The notes under the pieces were generated by a model. It was not told the origin of the DNA. It made no database searches and worked only from the letters and a program-made list of their open reading frames with translations. Both the position numbers and the translations under genes were made by a program. A DNA stretch of 54,400 nt from Psychromonas arctica DSM 14288 (GTDB taxonomy: Bacteria; Pseudomonadota; Gammaproteobacteria; Enterobacterales; Psychromonadaceae): contig NZ_KI519478.1 of the NCBI RefSeq assembly GCF_000482725.1, forward strand, positions 107,208 through 161,607, written 5' to 3'. Below, in pieces: positions 20,714 through 31,585 of the stretch (the first letter of the stretch is position 1; every line of letters starts with the position of its first letter).

Positions 20714-22002
20714 TACTCCACCTCCAACGCTAATGCAGCACCTTGCCCACCGCCAATACATAAGGTTGCTAAACCACGCTGTAACCCTTGACGTCTAAGC
20801 TCATGTAGCAGAGTTAAAATTAAACGTCCCCCGGTTGCGCCTACTGGGTGCCCTAAAGCAATAGCACCGCCATTAACGTTTAACTTGTTCGGGTCTAACT
20901 CACCCAATGCCTGCGTTCTTTGTAAATATTGTTGAGCAAATGCTTTACTCTCAAAGGCACATTGATTGGCAATCACTTGAGCCGCAAATGCTTCATTTAA
21001 TTCAACCAAATCAAAATCAGAAAGTGCCAAACCTGATTTATCTAATAACTTAGCAGTAGCATAGGCAGGACCTAAGCCCATTCTATTTCCTGCTAATCCG
21101 GCATAACTATAATCAGTTAAATAACCTAATGGTGTTAATCCCATGGCTTTTGCCTTCGATTCAGCCATCACAGTAAACGCAACCGCACCATCGGTAATAG
21201 GACACGCATTCCCAACCGTAACACTCCCAGCTAGGCGGTCGAAATAAGGGCGTAGCTTAGCCAGAGCGGCAAGGGTTTGATTATCACGAGGGCCATTATC
21301 TAAATGCTGCATATGCTGATACTTAGGCGCAATTGCAACGCTAATAATTTCATCGGCGAATTTGCCAGATTGTTGCGCTTTTATCGCTTGTTGATGGCTA
21401 TTTAAAGCAAATTGATCTTGTTGTTCACGCGTAATAGCGAATTCTTTAGCAAGCACCTCTGCCGTTTGCCCCATGTTTAAGCCACAAACAGGGTCGGTTA
21501 AACCTTGTTCAATACCAATCACAGGCTTCAGAAAAGATAAACGAAATTGAGATAGGAGTTTGAGTTTTGCAATCGGTGTTTTAGCAAACATCATTTGCAT
21601 CATGAACTTAGTCATTTTAGGGCTATACAGAAGTGGCACGCTAGACATAGATTCACTGCCACCAACCAATGCGGTGTCAATTTCTCCAGCCAATATTTTA
21701 TTGGCAGCAGTAGTCATAGATTCCATGCCTGAGGCACAATTGCGATTGACGGTATATGCACTAGTGGAAACAGGAAACCCGCCCTGTAATGCAATCACTC
21801 GGGCAATGTTCGCCGCATGACCTGGTTGAGCAACGTTGCCCATGATCACTTCATCAATATCCGCATAGTCTAGTACCGAGTTGGCCATCACCTCGCGGAC
21901 AACAACCGCCCCTAATTGATCTGCCTGCATGCCTTTGAATTCCGTACCGGCTTTACAGAATGGGCTACGCCAACCTTCAATAATCGCGAGTCTTTCTTTC
22001 AT
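20713..22002 (-). CDS. fadI: 3-ketoacyl-CoA thiolase FadI
   Basis: 429 residues (E. coli FadI 436). Thiolase with acyl-accepting Cys in VNRNCASGMESM, the GGSESMSS segment, NVNGGAIALGHPVGATGGR with the catalytic His, and the second Cys in TLCIGGGQGAA. It cleaves 3-ketoacyl-CoA with CoA as the beta subunit of the FadIJ complex. The start has GGAGG 6 bases upstream. First gene of the four-gene fad operon. I saw no convincing FadR-type operator upstream, but could not scan exhaustively. Confidence 0.93.
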   Translation of the reverse strand: MKERLAIIEGWRSPFCKAGTEFKGMQADQLGAVVVREVMANSVLDYADIDEVIMGNVAQPGHAANIARVIALQGGFPVSTSAYTVNRNCASGMESMTTAANKILAGEIDTALVGGSESMSSVPLLYSPKMTKFMMQMMFAKTPIAKLKLLSQFRLSFLKPVIGIEQGLTDPVCGLNMGQTAEVLAKEFAITREQQDQFALNSHQQAIKAQQSGKFADEIISVAIAPKYQHMQHLDNGPRDNQTLAALAKLRPYFDRLAGSVTVGNACPITDGAVAFTVMAESKAKAMGLTPLGYLTDYSYAGLAGNRMGLGPAYATAKLLDKSGLALSDFDLVELNEAFAAQVIANQCAFESKAFAQQYLQRTQALGELDPNKLNVNGGAIALGHPVGATGGRLILTLLHELRRQGLQRGLATLCIGGGQGAALALEVE

Positions 22003-22403
22003 TAACCACCTCCAGCATTATTTCTATGCTTTAAAACAGCCATAAAAATAATAAAAATGCTTTCCTGAAGGAGTCAATAAACACCCTCAGGGCATAAAAA
22101 TTAACAATTCACAGTAACTTTAAAAATGGTAAAAAGATGAGCATGATGTTGTAAATAGTAAGTATTTCATGACCACTTGCTTATATTACATACGATCCTC
22201 AGTATAAAGATGCTTTATTTTTGAGCAAGGCAAATACAATAAGGTCCATCGAATTCGCGAGGGGCATCGCATAAGTTACCTTTAAAAGGAGAAAAATAGC
22301 ATTAAGAGCCATAAAATACAGGAGGTTATTATATCGCTCTTATGATATGAAATATTGAGGAGTGTGATCTTAAAAGTAAGCTCTCATGTTCACTTAAAGC
22401 TAT
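22003..22403. other. Intergenic region upstream of fadI
   Basis: About 400 AT-rich bases between the methyltransferase gene and fadI, both on the minus strand. It must hold the fadI promoter. A small hairpin (CCTGA...TCAGG, about 22063-22090) is visible. I see no gene, RNA or clear operator. Confidence 0.5.
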
Positions 22404-23606
22404 TTAACTTTGAATTAAGCTTTCATTAAGCAAGCTTTCTAAGCAATGTTCTTGGATCCCATAATAGGTTTTTATATTAGTAATCTGAGTTAAAATTTTA
22501 GCTTGTTCTTTGGCATTAGTTGATGGCTTTTTGATCGCTAAAATCATCTTATTTTTGTTGGTATGCTCTAAACTAATAAACTCAAATACTTTAGTAGTAT
22601 AACCATTAGCCTCTAATAATAGAGCCCTTAACGAATCAGTTACCATTTCTGCTTGCTGACCTAAATGCACACCATATTGTAACATTGGTTGAAATAATTC
22701 CGGGCTTTGCATTTGTGGGCGGATCTGTTTATGACAACATGGCGAACACATAATGATACTGGCGTTGGCACGGATCCCATAATGAATGGCATAATCAGTA
22801 GCAATATCACAGGCATGCAATGCAATCATGACATCAGTTTGTTTAGGCGCATGGGTTTTTACATCACCACACACAAAATCCAACCCCTGATGATCTAATG
22901 TTGCCGCAGTTTGATTACATAAATCAGCTAAAGCTTGACGTAACTCTACCCCTGTAACTTGTGCGTCATTTTGTAATGTATGGCGCAAATAATCATGAAT
23001 AGCAAAGGTTAAGTAACCTTTGCCAGATCCAAAATCAACAACGTTAAGTGCTGTGCTTGTATCCCTTGGAGAAACCTCCAATGCTTGGCTAAAAATTTCA
23101 ATAAACTTATTGATTTGCTTCCACTTATTAGACATAGCAGGGATCAATTTTTGGTTTTTATCAGTGACTTTTAGTGCTGTTAAAAAAGGACGCTGAATGT
23201 CTACATAACGATGTTTCTCACGATTATGAGTAGCTGGCGTAGCTTGTATTTGCTTGGCTCTATGTTGCGATATTTTTAACTTACCCTTTTTACTAAACTC
23301 TAATTGGATTTCTGAATCCTGCAGCGTTAGATAGGCACTTTTGAAGTCATCCCCCAAAAGTGCAGTGATCTCAAGTAGCCCATTTTGATGGTTATGATTT
23401 TTAGTAATATGGTTCGTTTGATGTTCATAGACAAAACTTAATACCGCTTCATTTTGCAAAGTAAGTGGTCGAATATTGAGCCGATTTAAGCTTTTATCTT
23501 GACCTCGATATTTGCTCAAGAGTAGCTTCACCACCCCATTACTCTCAAGTTGAGTTGACAGTAATCTATAAAAATCTTCAAGCGAATTAAGTACAGGAGC
23601 TGACAT
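22404..23606 (-). CDS. METTL25/RRNAD-like SAM-dependent methyltransferase
   Basis: 400 residues. A poorly recognised N-terminal half is followed by a class I methyltransferase domain with SAM motif I NVVDFGSGKGYLTFAIHDYL (about residue 190), an acidic GVELRQ strand end, and VMIALHACDIATDY. The segment MCSPCCHKQIR is typical of the Methyltransf_32 family (METTL25, GSTCD), in which Cys-Cys-His follows the catalytic strand. The substrate is unknown; rRNA or protein are options from relatives. Flanked by unrelated genes; probably monocistronic, with GGAA before its ATG. Confidence 0.75.
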   Translation of the reverse strand: MSAPVLNSLEDFYRLLSTQLESNGVVKLLLSKYRGQDKSLNRLNIRPLTLQNEAVLSFVYEHQTNHITKNHNHQNGLLEITALLGDDFKSAYLTLQDSEIQLEFSKKGKLKISQHRAKQIQATPATHNREKHRYVDIQRPFLTALKVTDKNQKLIPAMSNKWKQINKFIEIFSQALEVSPRDTSTALNVVDFGSGKGYLTFAIHDYLRHTLQNDAQVTGVELRQALADLCNQTAATLDHQGLDFVCGDVKTHAPKQTDVMIALHACDIATDYAIHYGIRANASIIMCSPCCHKQIRPQMQSPELFQPMLQYGVHLGQQAEMVTDSLRALLLEANGYTTKVFEFISLEHTNKNKMILAIKKPSTNAKEQAKILTQITNIKTYYGIQEHCLESLLNESLIQS

Positions 23607-24090
23607 AGTAATTTCCGAGAGAGTCTAAAATAAAATAGTAAGTCGCATTCTAACAGTTAAGTGATCTTAATAATAATTTAGCTAAATCTGAACCTATTTT
23701 CAGTTTAATTTCTTAAATAAATCTATGTTGATTCGGAATACTTTTTAGATACGCTATTTTTAACTTAATAGTGTTTAATATGAGGCCTATGCCAAATGAC
23801 CATAACTTAGATATTCTATCTGAGTTTACCTAGTAATAAACAAACAAAAGCAATTTTATAGCTAACACTCTCTTTTTATAACTAGTATTAGGTAATTAAG
23901 TTGATAATATCTTACTCTTGGCTTTTAATAATAAAATTATAACTGACCCAATAAGGTTTCCATAATTGTGGATCAAACATCTGTTTATTATAACGTGTTC
24001 ACTCACTCTCTATAGGATAGGAAACCCAATAAAGGCTGTTTAGTTTGAAATATAGCAAATAGCCATTTTTTTAGTTTAAAAGGAATTAAC
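23607..24090. other. Intergenic region upstream of the chemoreceptor
   Basis: 484 bases between the divergent methyltransferase and chemoreceptor genes, strongly AT-rich. It must hold promoters for both. I found no convincing sigma-28 (TAAA-N15-GCCGATAA) promoter, no RNA gene and no repeat. Confidence 0.4.
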
Positions 24091-26211
24091 ATGAACTCAT
24101 TATCAGTACAGTGGAAAATAACTTTGCTTTCTGGAATTTGTATTTTATTTGTAGCCATCTCATTAATCGGTTTTACCCTCGTATCTTCAACCTCTAATCA
24201 AAAAATAATACAAGTACAGAGTAGTAAATCAGTCGCTGATAAATCTGAAAGTTTGCTAATGAGTGAAGCAAATACACAAGCATCAATCGTGCAAAAATAT
24301 TTAGATGAAGCGGCTTACCGTGCTGAAATGCTAGCTGAAAGTATTCTGTTTTTACAGTTAAATGCCGAAGACAACTTTACTAGCAGTGAACTATTAAGAG
24401 TATCAGTGTCGGAGCTCTTGAAACGTTCCGTACAAAACTTCGATAACATGCATGCAGCATTCACTACCTTCATTCCTGATATGCTTGATAGTGAAGATGG
24501 TAATTATATTGACGCCAGTTACGTAAGTTCAAATGATAAAGGTCGCTTTTCTCCTTATTGGTATAAAAATGATAACAATGAAGCAACCTTAAGTATCAAA
24601 ACTGAAAAACAATTAAATGACAAATCCCCACTTCCTAATGGCCAAGACAAAAATAGTTGGTATACCTGCAGTATTGATAATAATCGCATGTGTATCATCG
24701 ATCCTTATTTATCTAATGATGCTGGCGTAGGAAGTTTAGTAACAACGATTACTGTTCCATTGCGTAAACAAGGGGAAATTATTGGAGTAACCGGTATTGA
24801 TCTTAAAATAGACATATTAAAACAGTTTGCACAACAAGCAGATCAAGCACTATTTAATGGTGCAGGCGAAGTTCAAATTGTCAGCAGTAATGCACTACTA
24901 GTTGCTGCAGATGGAAATATACCTACATTTAGCAAGCTCACTTCTCAGCCACAACTACAACAATGGTTAAGTGCGGGTGTAACACAATCTAAATGGAGTG
25001 CTGACCAACAGTTTTTAACTGTATTTATGCCTATCAAACTACATGCTATAAATTGGGGTATTATTATAACAATGCCAAAAGGTGAAGTATTAGCGGATGC
25101 ACTTTCACTCAATAATTTAATTGAACAACAAGTCGCTCAAACGCTTAAAGTTCAAATTATAACAAGTATCGTTGTTACCCTTATTGGTTTAATTATTATT
25201 TGGTTTGCTGCACTTAAATTAGTTGCTCCAATTAAAAACGTTGCCCTTCGTTTAAAAGATATTGCCAGCGGTGAAGGTGACTTAACACAGCGCCTTGATG
25301 TCAGTTCAGCAGATGAGGTGGGTGAACTTGCAATATGGTTTAACCGCTTTCTAGATAAAATACAAGACACGATTAAAGATGTCATCAGTACTTCAGATGC
25401 TCTGAGCAAAACATCAAAAGAAGCAAAAAACATAGCTGAACAATCTCGAAAAGGCAGTGAATCGCAATTTAAAGAAGTTGATATGGTTGCAACCGCATCA
25501 GAGGAGATGACACAAACTTCTGCATTAGTATTAGAAAATGCAGATAAAGCGGCTGTAATGGCAAGCGAGGCTGAAAAGTTAACTCAAACTGGTCACCTTG
25601 TGGTACAGCAATCAGCAGACTCAATGCAGGAATTGGTAGAAAAAATGGCAATGGCAGTGCCGATTGCTAATGAGCTTGAGAAAAATAGTGTCAATATCAG
25701 CGATATATTATCAGTTATTGAGGGTATTTCAGCACAAACCAACTTATTAGCGCTTAACGCTGCAATTGAAGCAGCTAGAGCAGGTGAACAAGGTAGAGGT
25801 TTTGCAGTAGTCGCGGATGAAGTAAGACAATTGGCACAAAGAACTCACGACTCTATCGATCAAATAAGGGTTGTCATCGAGCAATTACAATTAGGTACTC
25901 ACAGTGTCACTAATGCCATTACCGAAGGTAATCAGCTCGCTCTTGAAACGGCAACACAAGTAACTCAAGCTGTTAGCTGTTTGGGAGATATTTCATTATT
26001 TTTTGTCGATATTGAACGTATGAGTAATGAAATTGTTAATGCAGCAAGTGAACAAAATTCTGTCTCAAGTGAAGTGAATGGTAATGTTTCAAATATTCGA
26101 GACCTCAGTCAAGTGATTCTAGAGTCATCGACAGAAGCTGAAAAAATAGGCCAAGATATTGCTATATTATCTGCGCAACAACAGCAATTGATGAGGCAGT
26201 TTAAAGTCTAA
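24091..26211 (+). CDS. Methyl-accepting chemotaxis protein with periplasmic Cache-type sensor
   Basis: 706 residues. Layout: transmembrane segment 1 at about 9-31, a large periplasmic ligand domain at about 35-345 with Cache-like sequence ([20 protein letters not shown] followed by [10 protein letters not shown]), transmembrane segment 2 at about 352-374, a HAMP domain ([20 protein letters not shown]), and a cytoplasmic signalling hairpin with the highly conserved tip [20 protein letters not shown] and [12 protein letters not shown]. It should signal through CheW/CheA. No C-terminal NWETF-like pentapeptide is seen for methylation-enzyme tethering. Ligand unknown; dCache receptors often bind amino acids or carboxylates. 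Strong AGGA before the ATG. Confidence 0.92.
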   Translation: MNSLSVQWKITLLSGICILFVAISLIGFTLVSSTSNQKIIQVQSSKSVADKSESLLMSEANTQASIVQKYLDEAAYRAEMLAESILFLQLNAEDNFTSSELLRVSVSELLKRSVQNFDNMHAAFTTFIPDMLDSEDGNYIDASYVSSNDKGRFSPYWYKNDNNEATLSIKTEKQLNDKSPLPNGQDKNSWYTCSIDNNRMCIIDPYLSNDAGVGSLVTTITVPLRKQGEIIGVTGIDLKIDILKQFAQQADQALFNGAGEVQIVSSNALLVAADGNIPTFSKLTSQPQLQQWLSAGVTQSKWSADQQFLTVFMPIKLHAINWGIIITMPKGEVLADALSLNNLIEQQVAQTLKVQIITSIVVTLIGLIIIWFAALKLVAPIKNVALRLKDIASGEGDLTQRLDVSSADEVGELAIWFNRFLDKIQDTIKDVISTSDALSKTSKEAKNIAEQSRKGSESQFKEVDMVATASEEMTQTSALVLENADKAAVMASEAEKLTQTGHLVVQQSADSMQELVEKMAMAVPIANELEKNSVNISDILSVIEGISAQTNLLALNAAIEAARAGEQGRGFAVVADEVRQLAQRTHDSIDQIRVVIEQLQLGTHSVTNAITEGNQLALETATQVTQAVSCLGDISLFFVDIERMSNEIVNAASEQNSVSSEVNGNVSNIRDLSQVILESSTEAEKIGQDIAILSAQQQQLMRQFKV

Positions 26212-26278
26212 ATAACCTCAGTTCTGGATAAGCACAGCGATACAACACCTTATTTACGCAGATTTATTCGTTAAATAG

Positions 26279-26470
26279 AAACAGATTCGCGAGAATGAGG
26301 TGTGGTTGATCGCAACGCCTCTTTATCAACACTTCGAACGCTATTTTAAACTGCCTTGGTTGCATGGTGTCGACCAAGAGCAGCTTCACCTAAGTAAGAC
26401 GAACTTCCCTAAACAACTGTGTAAAGTTGTGTTTAAAACGCCCCACTTCTTCCAGTTCTGTTTTTTGTAA
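26279..26470 (+). pseudogene. Possible C-terminal remnant of an unidentified gene
   Basis: A 63-codon open stretch without a good start. It reads KQIRENEVWLIATPLYQHFE and continues through YFKLPWLHGVDQ and FKTPHFFQFCFL to TAA. The composition (aromatic-rich, plausible codon use) looks like the tail of a real protein, and the sequence upstream in the same frame has a stop (26276-26278). I do not recognise the family. It lies between the convergent ends of the chemoreceptor and the RND pump. Confidence 0.3.
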
Positions 26471-26482
26471 AGGGAGCAGCAA

Positions 26483-29400
26483 TTAATGGTCTTCACTTAA
26501 GTCTTTGTGCTTATGTATTAACCCAAAATCCGCAAGGATCGCGTACGCACTTGGAATAATAAATAGGACTAATAAAGTAGAAGTAAAAATACCAAATACA
26601 ATAGAGATCACTATCGGTTTCACTATTTGCGCTTGTAAACTCGTTTCCAATAACAAAGGTAATAAGCCCGCCGCAGTGGTTAATGAGGTTAAAAATACCG
26701 CTCTAAAACGGTCTCGGCTAGCTTTCACCACAGCATCATAAACATCAGCACCTTGATCGATGTGATGTCGAATATATTGCACTAATAATATGGAATCATT
26801 AACCACAATGCCTGCTAATGATATAAATCCTAAAATTGAAGGCATTGAGAGGTTATACCCTACTAACCAATGCCCCCAGAGCACACCAATTAAGGCTAAT
26901 GGAATTGCTAACATCACCACAAAGGGCTCTAAATAACTACGGAATTGGAAACTTAAAATAGCAAATAAACCAAATAGACCAATCATAAAACCTTTAAGTA
27001 ATGAGCTACCTGTTTTCGCTGACTCTTTAGCCGCACCTTCAAAATCAACTTTTAAACCAGGGAATTGTTGTTGTAATTCAGGCAAATAATTAAGTCGCAT
27101 GTTACTTATTACTTCATTGCCATTGGCTTTTCTATTATCGACATCAGCCATCACTGTAACAGTACGCTGACTATTAATACGTTGTATACGCACGTAGGAG
27201 CGATCACTTTGCAGCAAAGCAACAGCGCTTAATGGGATTTGCCCACCTTGATCTAACATGATTGGGAAATTGGCAAGTGTTTGTAAGTTACCCGCCTGTT
27301 GTTCATTCAATAAAACTTGTATTGCTATGTTTTCTGAGCCCACTTGGATTTCATCTGCGGTTTGCCCGAAGTACGCAGCTCGTAATTGATTGGCAATCAT
27401 CTGCCCATCTACCGCATAGTTTTCCGCGCCAGGTTTAAGGGTGATAACCACCTCTTCTTTACCCGGACGCATATCATCTAAAATACCATTGATACCCGAG
27501 AATTGGCTTAAGTAACCCTGTAAAGCAACCGATGCTTGCTTTAACACGTTTAAATCTTCATGTTGTAAACGTATTTCAATATCACGCCCAGCTGGTCCCA
27601 TTGCAGGTTGTTTAAAAACTAAGGACAAAGGCTCTGCCAACTCACCTGTTTGCAAACGCCAGGATTCCATAAAAGAGTTGATTAAAGTATTGCGGATTTC
27701 TGCAGATAATAGATCTAAGCGCACCGTAGCAACGTGTGCTCCAGTCTCCCCGGCATCAGCATTGGAGTTATAATGTGCAGTAATATCTTTGATTAACGAT
27801 TCACCTTCCTGGTTTTCTTGCGTCGCTTGTTGTCCAGCAACTTGTGCACTTTTGATCACCTTCGCGACGATTGCTTCTGTTTGTTGCAACGTTGAGCCTG
27901 GCGGTAAAATAAGTCTCGCTTCTGCAATATCCCCATCCAACGCAGGAAATGCTAAAAACTTTAATGCCCCACCAGCGACTAATGCAAAAGAAGTTAATAG
28001 TAAACCGATCGTTATACCAATACTCAGGTAACGCCAGCGCACTACAAAGGCGACTTTATTGACTAAAGTAACATGTCGAAAGTGTTCAAATTTAGCTAAA
28101 AAGACACGTTTGAATTTAAATGTAGAATCTATTTTTTCTGGTTTAGCTAATGAATGGTTTAGGTGATTAGGTAAAATCAAAAAAGCTTCAATTAAGCTGA
28201 TACTGAGCACCATGATCAATACCATCGGCACCACAGATAAGACTTTCCCCATTTGACCGTCTAACCACAATAAACTGCCAAAAATAAAAATAGTGGTCAA
28301 AAAGGAAGAGATAACACCGGGTGCCACTTTCTTAACACCTTCTATTACTGCGTCATTAACACTAAGCTTCTTTTCGATGTGTGCAGCAATCGATTCTGCG
28401 ATCACAATAGCATCATCCATCAAGATCCCAATCGCCATTAACAGGCCAACTAAAGACATCACGTTGATTGATACACCAAATGCACTCATTAAAAACAAGC
28501 CACCCATAAAGGAGACAGGCAACCCTGCGGATACCCAAAATGAATAGCGTAACGAAAAGAATAACCACATCGATAAAAAGACCAAAATGATCCCTTGCCA
28601 CCCATTTTTCAGCAACATCGACAGCCTATCTTGTAACAAAGATGACATATCATTAGTTAAAGTCAGCGTGATCCCTTCTGGTGCTGTTTTTTGTTCCATT
28701 TCTACAAAAGCACTAACCCGCTCTTTAATGCGTAACGCATCATCTGCTTTATTTTTTTTAATCTTTAAAATAGCCGCCGGTTTATCATTAAACAGGATTT
28801 TATTGTAATCAAACTCAAAGGCATCCTGTAACGTTGCAATATCCTTTAAACGCACCACCCCACCATCACCTAGTGAAGCAATAATCATGTTGCCTAAAGC
28901 CTGAGTAGTTGTTTTTCTTTGGTCAAAACGAAGTAATAACTCCTTATCACTTAAAGACACAGTACCCGCAGGCATTTTAACATTTTGGCGGCCAACTTTA
29001 TCTGCAACCTCTGCCACCGTTAACCCTAAACGACGCATATCTTGTAAATTCAGTTGCACTTTAAACTGATGATCTGAAAACCCTGAAATACTCACCAAAC
29101 TTACATCGTAGTCTAACTTTAAACGCTTTTTTAACGCTTCGGCATAAGCCTTTAAATGCGGCCAGCTTACGTCCCCAGCAACAGCGATATCAACCACTGG
29201 TTCTGCCCAATCAAGCTCTTTAACAGTGGGTGGTTCTATTTGTGTTGGAAAATCTTTAATGGCATTTATTTCAGTTTGAATATCAACTAATGAGCGGCCA
29301 ACATCTGCATCATCAGCCATTTTCACTCTCAATGAAGCAGAGCCTTCTTGTGCATCACAGGTGACTTCTTCAATGCCACTTAATCCATCAACCGCATCTT

Positions 29401-29596
29401 CCATACGCAGGCATAAACTCTCCTCCACTTCTGCGGGAGAGGCGCCGGGATAAACAACACTGGCAATAATATAAGATGAAGAAAATTCAGGGAAAGTTTC
29501 ACGCTTAATGCTACTAAGGCTACTTAAACCAAGCACAAAAAAACTTAGCATGATTAAGTTAGCTAGCGTAGGGTGGCGGGTAAAAAATTTAATCAC
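26483..29596 (-). CDS. RND-family efflux pump inner-membrane permease
   Basis: 1037 residues, the proton-driven permease of a tripartite efflux pump. It starts MIKFFTRHPTLANLIMLSFF (TM1). TM4 has the acidic pair in GLLMAIGILMDDAIVIAESI used for proton relay, and the symmetric TM10 region reads ISLAGIVVNDSILLVQYIRH. Two large periplasmic loops are present. It overlaps the adaptor gene by 4 bases. Sequence is closer to the VexH/TriC-like HAE1 relatives than to AcrB in my judgement. No outer-membrane TolC gene is in the operon, so it probably uses a chromosomal TolC. Confidence 0.9.
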   Translation of the reverse strand: MIKFFTRHPTLANLIMLSFFVLGLSSLSSIKRETFPEFSSSYIIASVVYPGASPAEVEESLCLRMEDAVDGLSGIEEVTCDAQEGSASLRVKMADDADVGRSLVDIQTEINAIKDFPTQIEPPTVKELDWAEPVVDIAVAGDVSWPHLKAYAEALKKRLKLDYDVSLVSISGFSDHQFKVQLNLQDMRRLGLTVAEVADKVGRQNVKMPAGTVSLSDKELLLRFDQRKTTTQALGNMIIASLGDGGVVRLKDIATLQDAFEFDYNKILFNDKPAAILKIKKNKADDALRIKERVSAFVEMEQKTAPEGITLTLTNDMSSLLQDRLSMLLKNGWQGIILVFLSMWLFFSLRYSFWVSAGLPVSFMGGLFLMSAFGVSINVMSLVGLLMAIGILMDDAIVIAESIAAHIEKKLSVNDAVIEGVKKVAPGVISSFLTTIFIFGSLLWLDGQMGKVLSVVPMVLIMVLSISLIEAFLILPNHLNHSLAKPEKIDSTFKFKRVFLAKFEHFRHVTLVNKVAFVVRWRYLSIGITIGLLLTSFALVAGGALKFLAFPALDGDIAEARLILPPGSTLQQTEAIVAKVIKSAQVAGQQATQENQEGESLIKDITAHYNSNADAGETGAHVATVRLDLLSAEIRNTLINSFMESWRLQTGELAEPLSLVFKQPAMGPAGRDIEIRLQHEDLNVLKQASVALQGYLSQFSGINGILDDMRPGKEEVVITLKPGAENYAVDGQMIANQLRAAYFGQTADEIQVGSENIAIQVLLNEQQAGNLQTLANFPIMLDQGGQIPLSAVALLQSDRSYVRIQRINSQRTVTVMADVDNRKANGNEVISNMRLNYLPELQQQFPGLKVDFEGAAKESAKTGSSLLKGFMIGLFGLFAILSFQFRSYLEPFVVMLAIPLALIGVLWGHWLVGYNLSMPSILGFISLAGIVVNDSILLVQYIRHHIDQGADVYDAVVKASRDRFRAVFLTSLTTAAGLLPLLLETSLQAQIVKPIVISIVFGIFTSTLLVLFIIPSAYAILADFGLIHKHKDLSEDH

Positions 29597-30927
29597 AGAG
29601 GCGACTCCTGCTCTGACATCGCATCTTTTTGCGGTGCCTGTACTTTTAATGTCATCCCAGGGATCGCGGGCACTAAATCATTTAAAATTAACCACTCTCC
29701 TCCCTTTATATCTCCACTAATAGCAACACCTTGTTTATTTCTAAAATGCACTTGTACTTTACGCATCGCAAGCTGTTTATTCTCTTCCATTATATAAACG
29801 AGGTCACCGTGTAATGCTTTTTCTGGGATCATAAATTGCGAAGAAGCAAAACCGTGGATGTTAGCACTAACAAACATGCCTTTAGTAAGTGGAGGCTTAG
29901 CCCCTAACTGAAACTGTGTAATATCCTGCTCAACTTCTAGATAAAAACCAATCGTTGCTTGTTCAGCATTAATATTATCAGCGATACGTGTCAATTTAGC
30001 TGGCCATTGATGTTGCTTTGCACCAATTTGTAAATCTATACTGGCGTCAAAGCGAAGCTCTTCAACGTTCGGCAGCGATACTTGTGTTGGAAATGATTGA
30101 ACACTGCTCATTAGGATATCTGCATCTTGCAAAGAGAGCTCAGCTTTAACTTCTACAGTGCCCAACTTATACGCTTCAAATAACACGCCACCTAATGCAA
30201 CCACCTGTGCATTTTCCACATCAACATTCGCAATACGTGCATCAAAGGGCAATGTAATTTGAGTATTCAGTAATTGTCTTTGTGCATCATCTAACATGGC
30301 TTGATTAACATTCAACTCTGCTAAAGCCACTTTATTATCGTCAGGCAAAAGTTTTAACGTACTGTTTAAATCTAAAACCACGTTTTTTTGTGCCAGTAAA
30401 GTTTGTTTTTGCGTTTCCAAGTCAGAGTTAGAAATAAGATTCTTTTTCTTTAGCGATAGTTTGCGACGATACTCTTGATCAACTAATTGTAACTTCTCCT
30501 GCTCAATCGCCAAACTAGCACTGATATTTTTCTGCTGTTGCTGTAAACGTGTTAACTGAGCCTTACTGGCATTAACGTTCGCGATAGCTTGTGCTTTTTT
30601 TAACTCGTATTCAAATGGATCAATTTTTAATACCAGTGTGCCCGCCGTTAATAGGCGACCAGACTCTAGCCCTGGATGGCGGTAAATAACCTTACCATTC
30701 ACTTCAGCAATCGCTTGCCAAGTCGTTTTAGGCAGAACACGCCCAAAGGCCAGAACCAAAGGTGCAGCTGGTTGTAGTTTTAATGCTTGTACCAAAACTA
30801 ACCGTGCTTTATCGAAATTAGGTTGAATCGTTGGTGAAGATTTGAAAAAGATTGATAATGCTAAGATAATAATTCCGGCCAATACACCAAGGATCATTAA
30901 GCGTTTTTTATTACTGCTCATTTTCAT
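29593..30927 (-). CDS. RND efflux periplasmic adaptor (membrane fusion protein)
   Basis: 444 residues. An N-terminal membrane anchor (LMILGVLAGIIILALSIFF), then a lipoyl/barrel-sandwich half GKVIYRHPGLESGRLLTAGT, a coiled-coil hairpin around residues 105-200 (LTRLQQQQKNISASLAIEQE), the returning lipoyl half and beta-barrel. It links the RND permease to an outer-membrane channel. The start codon overlaps the stop of the upstream tetR frame (TAATG), so its translation was probably coupled to the regulator. An internal ATG two codons later is equally possible. Confidence 0.88.
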   Translation of the reverse strand: MKMSSNKKRLMILGVLAGIIILALSIFFKSSPTIQPNFDKARLVLVQALKLQPAAPLVLAFGRVLPKTTWQAIAEVNGKVIYRHPGLESGRLLTAGTLVLKIDPFEYELKKAQAIANVNASKAQLTRLQQQQKNISASLAIEQEKLQLVDQEYRRKLSLKKKNLISNSDLETQKQTLLAQKNVVLDLNSTLKLLPDDNKVALAELNVNQAMLDDAQRQLLNTQITLPFDARIANVDVENAQVVALGGVLFEAYKLGTVEVKAELSLQDADILMSSVQSFPTQVSLPNVEELRFDASIDLQIGAKQHQWPAKLTRIADNINAEQATIGFYLEVEQDITQFQLGAKPPLTKGMFVSANIHGFASSQFMIPEKALHGDLVYIMEENKQLAMRKVQVHFRNKQGVAISGDIKGGEWLILNDLVPAIPGMTLKVQAPQKDAMSEQESPL

Positions 30928-31585
30928 TATTTATCACTCTCAATAGTGTTGTTTTTAGGCGTATTTAAGCAACCATACTGTAATAATTGGGCGTTTTGCT
31001 GCCCTAACTTCAACATAAATTCAGGAGTTATTTTGATACCTATCGTATTTTTTATCCGTTCAGGAATAAGAAATGGAAAAATCATCATACTGAAAAAACT
31101 AATTTGTGTGCACAGCGGGTCTACTCCGTCTTTTAGTAGTCCCAGCTGCTGCATTGAAGCAAACAAATTAATATGTTTTGGACGAAAAATTTGATCCAGA
31201 ATATTTTGAAATCGATATTTTTATCGCTGATTGGGGTTGAAGCGATTTTAAACATTAACTTAGGAAAATCCGGGTTTTCACTCATTACGCGATAGTAAGT
31301 CATCATTAATAACTCACTACTTTTTTCATCAATATTTTGGTTTGCTTTGCTTAATTGTTCGGTAACAGGCGCTGCAGTCTCTTTAAGCATCGCCATAAAT
31401 AAACCCAGTTTAGATTGGAAGTAATAACGAATAAGCGCACTGTCTACTTGTGCTTTTTTAGCGATTTCACGAAGTGATACTTTGTCGTAGTCCTGCTCTA
31501 CGAAGAGTTCCCTCGCTGACCTGATCAGCTTAGCTCGATTATCTCTATTTTCACTTGGGCGCCCTACTTTATTCACTTGCTTCAT
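30927..31585 (-). pseudogene. TetR-family regulator with a frameshift
   Basis: Two overlapping frames together make one TetR protein of about 220 residues. The first frame, from ATG at 31585 (GGAAGG 5 bases upstream), gives the HTH domain (AKLIRSARELFVEQDYDKVS, then LREIAKKAQVDSALIRYYF) and runs to FKIASTPISDKNIDF, after which it turns into nonsense. The second frame continues FQNILDQIFRPKHINLFASM and ends QYGCLNTPKNNTIESDK at 30927. The switch needs one lost base near 31195-31205. Either a real inactivating frameshift or a sequencing error. As the operon's first gene it would be the local repressor of the pump, and its loss could raise efflux. Confidence 0.75.
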
